In this document: positions 1-6,752 of the stretch, one piece after another
How the letters are laid out: each line of letters begins with the position of its first letter
How positions within the stretch are numbered: the first letter of the stretch is position 1
Assembly: GCA_029932835.1 (NCBI GenBank)
Contig: JAOZPI010000037.1
Location: 1 to 8,388, forward strand
From: an archaeon
Lineage (GTDB): Archaea > Altiarchaeota > Altiarchaeia > JAFGQM01
DNA length: 8,388 nucleotides
Direction of reading: 5' to 3'
Notes under the pieces: generated by a model
The model's database searches: none
What the model saw: the letters and a program-made list of their open reading frames with translations, nothing else
Told to the model about the DNA's origin: nothing
Position numbers and translations under genes: made by a program

Positions 1-1212
1 TCTTTTAGAGATATCATCAAGATCCAGGCGCTTAAACTCGTCATGATCTGTGTGGATTATAAGACAATCTGCGTCCTCAAGAGCCTCTTTGTAACCAGCA
101 GGGACAACACCCCAGTCTGCTATCTCAGAATCATCTACAAGAGGGTCATAGGCGTAGACTAACGCTCCCCTCTTCCTTAGCTCATTTGAGATCCTGCGAG
201 CTGGGGTCTCTCTTGCATCTGCTACATTTCCCTTGTAAGCAACTCCAAACAAGGCAATTTTCTTTCTCTCCAATTTACGGAGAAGACGCTCTGCAAGAAG
301 TACTGTGTGCACAGCCATGTAATCATTAACTTCGCGCCCTGCCGTTATTATTTTTGGTTCATACCCAAGCTCTCTGGCCTTATAGACTAGATAGTGGGGA
401 TCCACAGGCAAACAGTGGCCTCCGACACCCGGACCTGGCCAATAGGTGTGAAAATTCCACTTGGTAGAAGCTGCTTTTATAACCTCCCTGGTATCAATCC
501 CCATCTTGTCAAATATAAGAGCCAATTCATTCATGAGACCTATATTTAGGTCCCTCTGCGCGTTTTCAATCACCTTTGCAGCTTCCGCAGTTTTTATGCT
601 ACTTACCCGTATCACTCCCTTTTTTGTTATTTTTGAATACACCTCCTCTGCTACATCCCCCCAATGCTTGTTAATGGCCCCCACAACACGGACAGTAGTC
701 TCTAGGGTGTGTTCCCTGTCGCCAGGATTGTAACGCTCTGGGCAATATGCAATCCCAAAGTCAGGACCAGCACGCAGCCCTGTCCTCTGTTCTATTATCT
801 TCTTTACTATCTCCTCTGTTGCTCCGGGGTAAACGGTGCTCTCCAGAACAACGAGCTTTCCCCTCTCCATGCCCTCTGAAACAGCTACAGCAGCAGACGC
901 TACAAAGCTTAGATCAGGGAGCTTGTTTTTGTCTAAGGGAGTGGGAACTGTTATAACAACAACATCAGATTTCTTTACCGCAGCAGGGGTGTCTGTAGTG
1001 AATTGTATGCTCCCGGTATCCAAAAGACGGGCTATGCGATCCGATGGAATTATCTCTGGAATGGTGCTATGAGCAGAAGATAGCTTTTTTATGACCTCTT
1101 TTTTTATGTCCGCGCCTACAACGGAATATCCTGCCTCTGCAAACGCTAGGGATGTGGGAAGTCCAACATACCCCAAACCAACTACACAGACCCTTCTTAA
1201 AGCGGATTTCAT
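1..1212 (-). CDS. Nucleotide-sugar 6-dehydrogenase (UDP-glucose/GDP-mannose dehydrogenase family), 3' end outside the window
   Basis: Predicted cytosolic enzyme oxidising C6 of a UDP-sugar to the uronic acid with two NAD+, to supply an acidic sugar for glycan assembly. 404 codons are visible from the ATG at 1212; the C-terminus lies beyond position 1, and family proteins of this type run about 420-440 residues, so little is missing. Seen: Rossmann GLGYVG at residues 12-17, ESTVYPG at 124-130, the catalytic-Lys helix KVIENAQRDLNIGLMNEL (Lys213, Asn217), the nucleophilic Cys267 in GVGGHCLPVDP, and the C-terminal-domain motif GVAYKGNVADARETPA from 323. The CPERYNPGD segment (157-165) and following EHTLE resemble the TviB/WbpO group acting on UDP-GlcNAc or UDP-GalNAc more than UDP-glucose dehydrogenases, but the substrate cannot be fixed by eye. 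Its ATG overlaps the epimerase TGA by four bases (ATGA), implying translational coupling. Family call is sure, substrate is not. Confidence 0.93.
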   Translation of the reverse strand, partial: MKSALRRVCVVGLGYVGLPTSLAFAEAGYSVVGADIKKEVIKKLSSAHSTIPEIIPSDRIARLLDTGSIQFTTDTPAAVKKSDVVVITVPTPLDKNKLPDLSFVASAAVAVSEGMERGKLVVLESTVYPGATEEIVKKIIEQRTGLRAGPDFGIAYCPERYNPGDREHTLETTVRVVGAINKHWGDVAEEVYSKITKKGVIRVSSIKTAEAAKVIENAQRDLNIGLMNELALIFDKMGIDTREVIKAASTKWNFHTYWPGPGVGGHCLPVDPHYLVYKARELGYEPKIITAGREVNDYMAVHTVLLAERLLRKLERKKIALFGVAYKGNVADARETPARRISNELRKRGALVYAYDPLVDDSEIADWGVVPAGYKEALEDADCLIIHTDHDEFKRLDLDDISKR

Positions 1213-2114
1213 CTTTTAATATATGCGATGTATTCTTTAAGGCCCTTCTTCAGGTCATATTTGGGTTTCCAGCCAATCTCTTTGGCTCGTGAGATATCAG
1301 CAAGAGAGTGTTTTACGTCTCCCCTTCGCTCCGGCAGATATGTTACTTCTGAGTTTGAACCAGTGAGATCTATTATCATGGTAGCGAGATCATTTATAGT
1401 TGTTTGGGTCCCACCTGCGATATTATAGACACCAGAATCTGGGGATCTGGAGGCCTTCATATTTGCAGACACCACATCCTTGACATAGGTGAAATCCCGA
1501 GTCTGGTTCCCGTCTCCATATATTGTTATTGGCTTGTCCAAGAGGGCAGCCCTGACGAACTTTGGTATTACGGCTGCATATTGTGACTCTAGGTTCTGTC
1601 TTGGACCAAAGACATTGAAATAACGGAGAGATATCGTCGTTATGCCGTATAGTTCAGAGAAGACGCGCATATAGTGTTCTCCAATAAGTTTTGATACTGC
1701 ATATGGGCTCTTGGGGGCTGGAGGCATTGTCTCTACTTTAGGAAGGGTGGGGGTGTCCCCATACACAGAAGAGGAGGAAGCATAGATTATCTTACTAACC
1801 CCACTATCCACACATGCCTTTAGGAGTGTGAGCGTTCCCCCAATATTAGCCTCGTTTGTGGTTATAGGATCCTCTATACTCCTTGGGACACTTGGAACTG
1901 CTGCCTGGTGGTAGACGATGTCAACATCCTTGAGAACCTCAAGGAGCAGGTCATAATTGTTGACACTGCCGCTAATAAGATGAAAGCCTGAATCTCGGAC
2001 AAAGGAGATGCTCTCCTTATTTGCGGTGGAGAGATTATCCAAAATCTTTGCCCCTGGGATCTCCTCTGCAATATTTGATCCTATGAATCCGGCACCACCC
2101 GTAATTAACACCAT
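1209..2114 (-). CDS. NAD-dependent UDP-sugar 4-epimerase (extended SDR, GalE/WbpP-like)
   Basis: Complete 301-residue cytosolic enzyme of the extended short-chain dehydrogenase family, likely inverting C4 of a UDP-hexose or UDP-HexNAc through a 4-keto intermediate. Seen: N-terminal NAD-binding GGAGFIGSN (6-14), Asp26-Asn27 at the end of the second strand for the ribose, the HQAA segment (69-72), the serine cluster SSSSVYGD (113-120) and catalytic Tyr138-x3-Lys142 in SPYAVSK. The substrate domain has LRYFNVFGPRQ (163-173), YAAVIPKF, GDGNQTRDFTYVKDVV and PERRGDV, as in UDP-GlcNAc/UDP-GalNAc 4-epimerases of the WbpP/TviC group and in GalE-like archaeal proteins. The ATG is placed directly before the first beta strand. 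It overlaps the 3' end of the GlcNAc-1-P transferase gene by 10 bases and its TGA overlaps the dehydrogenase ATG. A dehydratase is possible but the motifs favour an epimerase. Confidence 0.92.
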   Translation of the reverse strand: MVLITGGAGFIGSNIAEEIPGAKILDNLSTANKESISFVRDSGFHLISGSVNNYDLLLEVLKDVDIVYHQAAVPSVPRSIEDPITTNEANIGGTLTLLKACVDSGVSKIIYASSSSVYGDTPTLPKVETMPPAPKSPYAVSKLIGEHYMRVFSELYGITTISLRYFNVFGPRQNLESQYAAVIPKFVRAALLDKPITIYGDGNQTRDFTYVKDVVSANMKASRSPDSGVYNIAGGTQTTINDLATMIIDLTGSNSEVTYLPERRGDVKHSLADISRAKEIGWKPKYDLKKGLKEYIAYIKR

Positions 2115-3088
2115 ATTGCTACAGTAAGAAGAGAAACGGCAAGTTGTATAAAAAGGATTGATAACACTAGAGATGTCTCTCTGATTCCATTAGTAATATG
2201 CATGATAAGGCTTGGAAGCCCTACTACTCTTTTTGCCGTGAGCCTTTCGCCCTGAACTTCAATAAAGTCCAGTTCTTTTGGAAACTGGTTCTTTATCTTG
2301 AGGAGAAAGTCAAAGAGATAGGGGAGCATTACTATGACCCCAGCAGTCTCGAAATTTCCTATGATAACAGCAGAGACGATGCAGGCTCCTATGGGGAGGG
2401 TGCCCACATCTCCAGGGAATATGCGGGCTGGGTACTTATTGAAGAGAACAAACGCTAGAAGGGCGCCAAACATTGAGAACAGAAGGGTAGCCGCACCCAT
2501 GCTGCCCTTTGAGAGTGCAATTAGTCCAAGGGAGAGGGTAGAAATTATGCCCATGCCTGCCTCAAGCCCATTGAAACCAGCAAGAGTATTGGTGAGGTTG
2601 GAAGCAGCTGTGACTGCCAGAGGGATCAAAAGGAGAGGGTAGAGAAAGGGGAGATGCAATTTTCCGAGGAGGGGGAGGGTGAGATAGGGATTGCCTGCTG
2701 CAATTGCTACAAGCGGAAACGAAGCAAAGACAGGGAGGATCGCCTTGATTATCTGCCTAATCTTTATCAAATCGTCGAGTATGCCTATTACTGTTATTAT
2801 TAAGATTGTGGAGAGTGCAGCATAGATTTCACTCAGGTTGCTGAGTCTTGTGGAGAGGCCAAAGAGGTGGAAGTGTGAGATCAAGGTGGAAACAGCGATA
2901 GCTAGTAAAACACCGAATACAAACCCGGCGACAATGCCAACACCGCCCATCTCAGGGATTTTCGGTTTGTGGGGCTTATTAACATCCGTTCCTGTGATTC
3001 CCGCCTCAGTGAACTTGTTTATGAGGACCGGGATCACTCCTAAGGTTGCAAAAAAACTGGCCAGAACAACCAGCAATATTAAGAACAT
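2105..3088 (-). CDS. UDP-GlcNAc:dolichyl-phosphate GlcNAc-1-phosphate transferase (GPT/ALG7-like, GT4 family)
   Basis: Integral membrane enzyme of the MraY/WecA/DPAGT1 superfamily, predicted to move a sugar-1-phosphate (probably GlcNAc-1-P) from its UDP donor to dolichyl phosphate, the committing step of N-glycan assembly on the cytosolic face. The 327 residues are strongly hydrophobic, with about ten membrane segments. Seen: KPHKPKIPEMGGVGI (38-52), the Mg-binding pair Asp105-Asp106 in GILDDLIKIRQ, NLTNTLAGFNGLEAG (164-178), FPGDVGT (224-230) and a C-terminal HITNGIRE stretch. AGFNGLE matches the AGINGLE form of eukaryotic ALG7/DPAGT1 rather than the DGLDGL form of bacterial MraY/WecA, which supports an archaeal GPT. 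Translation starts at ATG 3088, one base after the aglB stop codon, with no visible Shine-Dalgarno sequence; coupling to aglB is likely. The exact sugar is inferred. Confidence 0.92.
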   Translation of the reverse strand: MFLILLVVLASFFATLGVIPVLINKFTEAGITGTDVNKPHKPKIPEMGGVGIVAGFVFGVLLAIAVSTLISHFHLFGLSTRLSNLSEIYAALSTILIITVIGILDDLIKIRQIIKAILPVFASFPLVAIAAGNPYLTLPLLGKLHLPFLYPLLLIPLAVTAASNLTNTLAGFNGLEAGMGIISTLSLGLIALSKGSMGAATLLFSMFGALLAFVLFNKYPARIFPGDVGTLPIGACIVSAVIIGNFETAGVIVMLPYLFDFLLKIKNQFPKELDFIEVQGERLTAKRVVGLPSLIMHITNGIRETSLVLSILFIQLAVSLLTVAIWC

Positions 3089-3089
3089 T

Positions 3090-6000
3090 TTATGTCTGTT
3101 TTAGAGAGTTTTCAGTGCAATATGTGGCATTTCCAAGGCAGTAGTAGGTTATATTTACAAGATCTCCGAAATCTGCCTTAAGGTTGTTTAGAAGGTCGGT
3201 CTCTATTTCACAGCTTTCTGCACAGCGGGGGGAATAGAAGACCTGTAGGAGTGTGGTATTGTCAGCAGGGGGACAAGGATCTGTACTGGTCTTCTTTATG
3301 ACATTCAGGATGTCGGAGAGAGACGGATCCAATTTTATTTTCTTGGTTTCTGGATCATAAGACACGCCTAGGTTTTTGCACAAGTCTTCTGGCACGGCTT
3401 TGTTCATTATACAGGTTATTCTCTTCAGAGTATCCTGCTCCAGGTTTATATCACTGAGTTTCCCTGTCTTTTTCATCTCACAATTCCATACAATAGTAGG
3501 GAAGTAGGAGACTTCGTAGGCGTCTCCCAATTCTGGGGAATAATAGTCATAGGTCATGTTCAGAGTGCTCTGGTTCAAGGGGGTCTGGTTTGTTTCTTGA
3601 GACTGGTTTTGGGTTTGTGTGGCCCCCGGGATGGTTTGATTTGCAGCAGCCCCGTTCGATTTGTTTAAACCCGCATCCTCGGAGGGTATATTGTCTGGGT
3701 AGGTGATCTTGAATATCTTCACGCTTGGGTATATCCTCTTTGTGGTGTCGTCTATGACGAGGCTGAAGTGTTTCAGATTTTTCGCGTCCAGAAGATACAA
3801 CTCAGTGAACATATTGTGAAGCCATCGCTTTGGAACATGAATGAAAATCTGGGGTGCGAGCACATCTTTTTGGAGCCTTGTAGCATATCCTACATTAAGA
3901 AGGAGGTCGTTGTGTGAGATTACATCCTTGTAATCCACCAAGTCGCAGTTGCGCGAAATGAATTTGAGGGCCTGTGTCCCATCTGAATATGTGTAGAGGA
4001 TAAAGGCAGGGTAAACACCGCCATTAGAGTACGGGAGTCCGTATCCAACGTACAGGTATCTCCTCGTTATTGTCTTCTTTTCACCATTTTCAACCACAAT
4101 GGCAGGAGAGAGGGAGGTTGTATACGAGGGCTTGCATACATACCTTCCGACAAGCAATTGGTAGACATCATAGACTGGCTCTCCTGGTCGTCGTATTACT
4201 GCTGCCGTCAGGTTCGGTTTCTTTAGCTTTCCGTTGAGCGTCATATTACAGCAGAGGGAGGGAGACTCCTCGCAACACTTCTTGGGCTTTACATTTGTCA
4301 TTAGATCCCTCTTGCACACCACCCCCTGATCACAGACATACCTCCCATCCTCAACCCTAGCCTCCAGTCCGTTTTCAACATTCTGGCACACCTGGCCAAC
4401 CTCGCACGTTCCGTTAATGGCTGTGTATCCGTTTGGATACTCGTAGTAGTTTGTTCCGAGGAAGGCAAGGGCAGAAGATTTCCCAACAAGTGAGTAATCC
4501 AGAATTATGTACTTAACCCTATAATTTCCATTAGAGTCTTTGGGGTTCCATGGTTGTGTCATCAGCCACCTCAGTGCATCCTCCTCTGAAGTGGTGTTGT
4601 AGAAGAATCTAGCAATTCGCATTATGTACTCCTCGTTCGCCTGTGTGGGATCAGCTATTACGGTAGATGGAGACAGCGCTGTGATAAAGTGGCCGTAATC
4701 CCACCATGTCAGAACATAGTCCCCGCTTATAAAGGTGTTTCCCTCATAGTGACCGGGATTTATATGGGAGGCAAGCCACTGAACCCCATAGAACCAAGCT
4801 GGATCTGCAGAAGGACCACGTATATTCTCCCAAGCAGAGTGCTGGCCTGGGGGGAAGTGGGGGACAAAAAGCGCAGCAGGAATAAATACCACTACAAGGA
4901 TTAGGGGGAGGATCTTTAGTGTTGCTATCTCCTTCGTGTTTTTTGGCAGTATCAGGCCCGCCATTGAGGCCAGGGTCAGGAAACCGAGGGATTGGGAGAA
5001 ACCCAGTCGTGACTCCTGCTGGGCAAGATTCCATGCGAGAAGGAAAAAGAGAAGGCCCAGGGCATATCCCTTGAAAATCTTTAAAAAGGCGTCCGTTCTT
5101 TTGAAGTAGAGGTAGATGATAAGAATCGCCGGGAGAAGGACAAGCATAATGAGGGTCATGACAAGAGAGACGTTGTACGCCTTGTACAAGGGCCCCCACC
5201 CGTACATCGTCGCCTGCTCCTGAATCGTCTTATCAACCAGGAAGTTCTTCACTGATGTGCCAGCAATTCGGGAGAATGCGTGCTCTGGTCTGCTCATAAC
5301 GCGGTCAATGCCAACAAAAAAGGCGGCCACAATGATAAGGAGCATAACGCATGCGAGTATGGTGGGGAGGGAAGCGTGGAGTCTTTTCTCTAAATCGCTA
5401 AGGGGACCTCTGAGATTTAGAGATCTAATATTCTGTGGCAAGAGAGGCAGCAGGGTTATGAATAGTACAGCAAATAGCAAAATAGCAGAGAAGAGGAGGA
5501 TGTTACTGGACTCGGTCGGGTTAATTATAGCGGAATAGATTAGGGAAACCAGGGCGATTAGGGCTATTGTAGAGGCATACAGGGAGGTTCTCCTTCCAAG
5601 ACGCTCCCGCGTACTCTCTGACCATAGGGCAATTAAGAAGGCAAGCAGAAAACTGGGAGAGTATGTAAAATCTATGGTGTGCATACCGTCGACAAAGAAT
5701 TTTAGGAGAAGAAAGGTAAGGCCGGATACGGAGATTGCCTTCGTTATTTCCCAAGTGTCCTTTTTGAAGGTGGAAGCAAAAAGGAGGTAGACCGAGAAGG
5801 CAACATATGGGATTGTGAAGAATATTGTGGTTCCCTTCCAGGTCATAGCGGCTGCGAGATAGAAGACAGCGGTTAAAACAGAGTAAAGCAGGTTTCTTCT
5901 GCCAGATGTCCTTGCGGCTTTAATGAGGAGGTAGATTGAAAAAACAGAAAGACTGAGACCCATTATATCCTCCTCAACACCGCCTGCTAGGGACTTGGAG

Positions 6001-6752
6001 AGTATAGCAGGCAGGGTAGCAAATAAAATGCCTCCGAGGAACCCGCTTTTCCAGTCCCCTGTGAGTTCCTTTATCAGGAAATAGAAGAAGACGGAAGCAA
6101 ACGCAGATATAAAAACAGGGTACAATAGAACTATGTGGTGGATCGGCTGTCCGGAAAGGAGAGCTAGATAGGTATTTTGATAGTAAACATAGGAGTGGGG
6201 AACGGATTTGCCCATGGGGGGGTACACCGTGTAGTCCCTATCAGGGAGGTCCCCAAGAGTGTAAAGAAGATTTGTGTATTTGTAATGGTAATAGGGGTCA
6301 TCCATCGAAATCAGATGCCCAGCCATCTGACTTGTACCAGGAAGAACAGGATAGACACGGAATAGTATCGCTGTAAGCGCGATTGATAGGATTAGGACTG
6401 TTTGTAGTTTCAGTATCTTTCCTGCTAATAGAAGAGAGAGGAGGAGGTAAGAAACAAAAAGCAGAACAAGAAGAGGGCTGGCCCCTTGTATGAGAGCAGT
6501 CAAAACACCTAGAGAGAGGAGGGAGGGGAGGATATTCCAATAGTCCTGTAGATGGTCCTTAAGGTCTCTAAAGGAGAGGTACGCAGTTATTAGAAGTGTG
6601 GCAAGAACAGAGGCTGAAAGAAGAGCGTGTGTAAGGAGAGTGGGGAGCAAGAGCCAGAGGAGGAGGAGCACAAAAACTGCAAGAGCTAATGTAAGATGGA
6701 GTGGGATTTGAATCTCGTCCAGCGTGCTCCCCTTTTCCTCCTCTTGGTTCAT
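3090..6752 (-). CDS. aglB: STT3/AglB-type oligosaccharyltransferase with extended N- and C-termini
   Basis: Predicted catalytic subunit of N-glycosylation: transfers a lipid-linked oligosaccharide to Asn-X-Ser/Thr outside the membrane. The 1220 residues exceed characterised AglB/PglB proteins (about 700-1000). Core motifs appear intact: metal-binding Asp152 in SMDDPYYHYK in the first external loop, an acidic ExD (Glu260/Asp262, GGVEED) where DxD is usual, TIQE at 509-512 supplying the conserved external-loop-5 glutamate, Arg582 in a late membrane segment, and the sequon-binding WWDYG at 683-687 followed by the soluble domain. LDYSLVGK (751-758) lies where the DK/MI-type sequon-pocket motif is expected; that match is tentative. 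Additions are about four extra N-terminal membrane segments, a Cys-rich block, a sequon-rich linker and a thioredoxin-like tail, listed separately. All but one of its 19 cysteines are in the external part after residue 780. Its ATG overlaps the HAD-gene TGA (ATGA). Confidence 0.95.
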   Translation of the reverse strand: MNQEEEKGSTLDEIQIPLHLTLALAVFVLLLLWLLLPTLLTHALLSASVLATLLITAYLSFRDLKDHLQDYWNILPSLLSLGVLTALIQGASPLLVLLFVSYLLLSLLLAGKILKLQTVLILSIALTAILFRVYPVLPGTSQMAGHLISMDDPYYHYKYTNLLYTLGDLPDRDYTVYPPMGKSVPHSYVYYQNTYLALLSGQPIHHIVLLYPVFISAFASVFFYFLIKELTGDWKSGFLGGILFATLPAILSKSLAGGVEEDIMGLSLSVFSIYLLIKAARTSGRRNLLYSVLTAVFYLAAAMTWKGTTIFFTIPYVAFSVYLLFASTFKKDTWEITKAISVSGLTFLLLKFFVDGMHTIDFTYSPSFLLAFLIALWSESTRERLGRRTSLYASTIALIALVSLIYSAIINPTESSNILLFSAILLFAVLFITLLPLLPQNIRSLNLRGPLSDLEKRLHASLPTILACVMLLIIVAAFFVGIDRVMSRPEHAFSRIAGTSVKNFLVDKTIQEQATMYGWGPLYKAYNVSLVMTLIMLVLLPAILIIYLYFKRTDAFLKIFKGYALGLLFFLLAWNLAQQESRLGFSQSLGFLTLASMAGLILPKNTKEIATLKILPLILVVVFIPAALFVPHFPPGQHSAWENIRGPSADPAWFYGVQWLASHINPGHYEGNTFISGDYVLTWWDYGHFITALSPSTVIADPTQANEEYIMRIARFFYNTTSEEDALRWLMTQPWNPKDSNGNYRVKYIILDYSLVGKSSALAFLGTNYYEYPNGYTAINGTCEVGQVCQNVENGLEARVEDGRYVCDQGVVCKRDLMTNVKPKKCCEESPSLCCNMTLNGKLKKPNLTAAVIRRPGEPVYDVYQLLVGRYVCKPSYTTSLSPAIVVENGEKKTITRRYLYVGYGLPYSNGGVYPAFILYTYSDGTQALKFISRNCDLVDYKDVISHNDLLLNVGYATRLQKDVLAPQIFIHVPKRWLHNMFTELYLLDAKNLKHFSLVIDDTTKRIYPSVKIFKITYPDNIPSEDAGLNKSNGAAANQTIPGATQTQNQSQETNQTPLNQSTLNMTYDYYSPELGDAYEVSYFPTIVWNCEMKKTGKLSDINLEQDTLKRITCIMNKAVPEDLCKNLGVSYDPETKKIKLDPSLSDILNVIKKTSTDPCPPADNTTLLQVFYSPRCAESCEIETDLLNNLKADFGDLVNITYYCLGNATYCTENSLKQT
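3093..3521 (-). other. Thioredoxin-like C-terminal module of AglB (residues 1078-1220)
   Basis: Two pieces resemble halves of a thioredoxin fold. Residues 1165-1212 read as strand-helix-strand: TLLQVFYSPRC-AESC, then a helix to FGDL, then VNITYYC; the active-site-like Cys1177 and Cys1181 are spaced CxxxC rather than CxxC. Residues 1078-1131 contain YFPTIVWNCEMKKTGK, like the cis-proline strand (PT) and hairpin that end a thioredoxin, followed by a helix with LKRITC and DLC. The cis-Pro half therefore comes before the CxxxC half. Other cysteines are 1091, 1114, 1125, 1160, 1205 and 1212. The fold is suggested by motif reading only. Confidence 0.45.
3552..3668 (-). other. Asn/Gln/Thr-rich linker with six N-glycosylation sequons in AglB (residues 1029-1067)
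   Basis: Low-complexity polar stretch joining the main soluble domain to the C-terminal module. Sequons are at Asn1030 (NKS), 1038 (NQT), 1049 (NQS), 1055 (NQT), 1060 (NQS) and 1065 (NMT). It resembles the Ser/Thr/Asn-rich, glycosylated spacers of surface proteins. Seven further sequons occur elsewhere in the external part (719, 780, 836, 847, 1165, 1200, 1208). Confidence 0.7.
4134..4406 (-). other. Cys-rich external block of AglB (residues 783-873)
   Basis: Nine cysteines occur in 91 residues (783, 789, 807, 813, 826, 827, 834, 835, 873), including CC pairs in KKCCEE and LCCNMT, with a tenth at 936. The block starts about 100 residues after WWDYG and so lies in the extracytoplasmic domain. 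Spacing does not match a zinc ribbon or ferredoxin pattern known to me; disulfides are the likeliest role. Sequons at Asn780, Asn836 and Asn847 flank or lie within it. Confidence 0.6.
6408..6752 (-). other. N-terminal membrane extension of AglB (residues 1-115)
   Basis: Hydrophobic stretches at about residues 18-38, 43-60, 74-89 and 92-110 precede the segment at 117-135 that leads into the first external loop with Asp152. In Campylobacter PglB and Archaeoglobus AglB the equivalent Asp is near residues 56 and 47, so about 100 residues are extra. Charged pieces fit four added segments with the N-terminus inside: acidic MNQEEEKGS, then FRDLKDHLQD, then GKILKLQ all fall on the cytosolic side. The segment count is by eye. 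Confidence 0.6.

Noticed and set aside
461..1072. Three plus-strand open frames opposite the dehydrogenase gene
   Set aside because: They are antisense to a coding frame with strong family motifs and have no domain or start signal of their own.
3086..3095. Frameshift or premature stop truncating the thioredoxin-like tail of AglB
   Set aside because: The next gene starts two bases after the stop codon with a normal GPT-type N-terminus, so there is no room for a lost remainder in any frame.
2198..3104. Plus-strand open frames opposite the GPT-type transferase gene
   Set aside because: Composition mirrors the antisense of a hydrophobic gene; nothing recognisable is encoded.
4744..5199. Open frame of 151 codons on the minus strand inside aglB
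   Set aside because: It is a shifted-frame shadow of the AglB membrane region, Pro/Cys/Ser-rich with no recognisable motif, while the AglB frame there carries conserved features.
6652..6672. GAGGAGGAGGAG-like purine run as a repeat or ribosome binding site
   Set aside because: It is the complement of leucine codons in a membrane segment of aglB and precedes no start codon.
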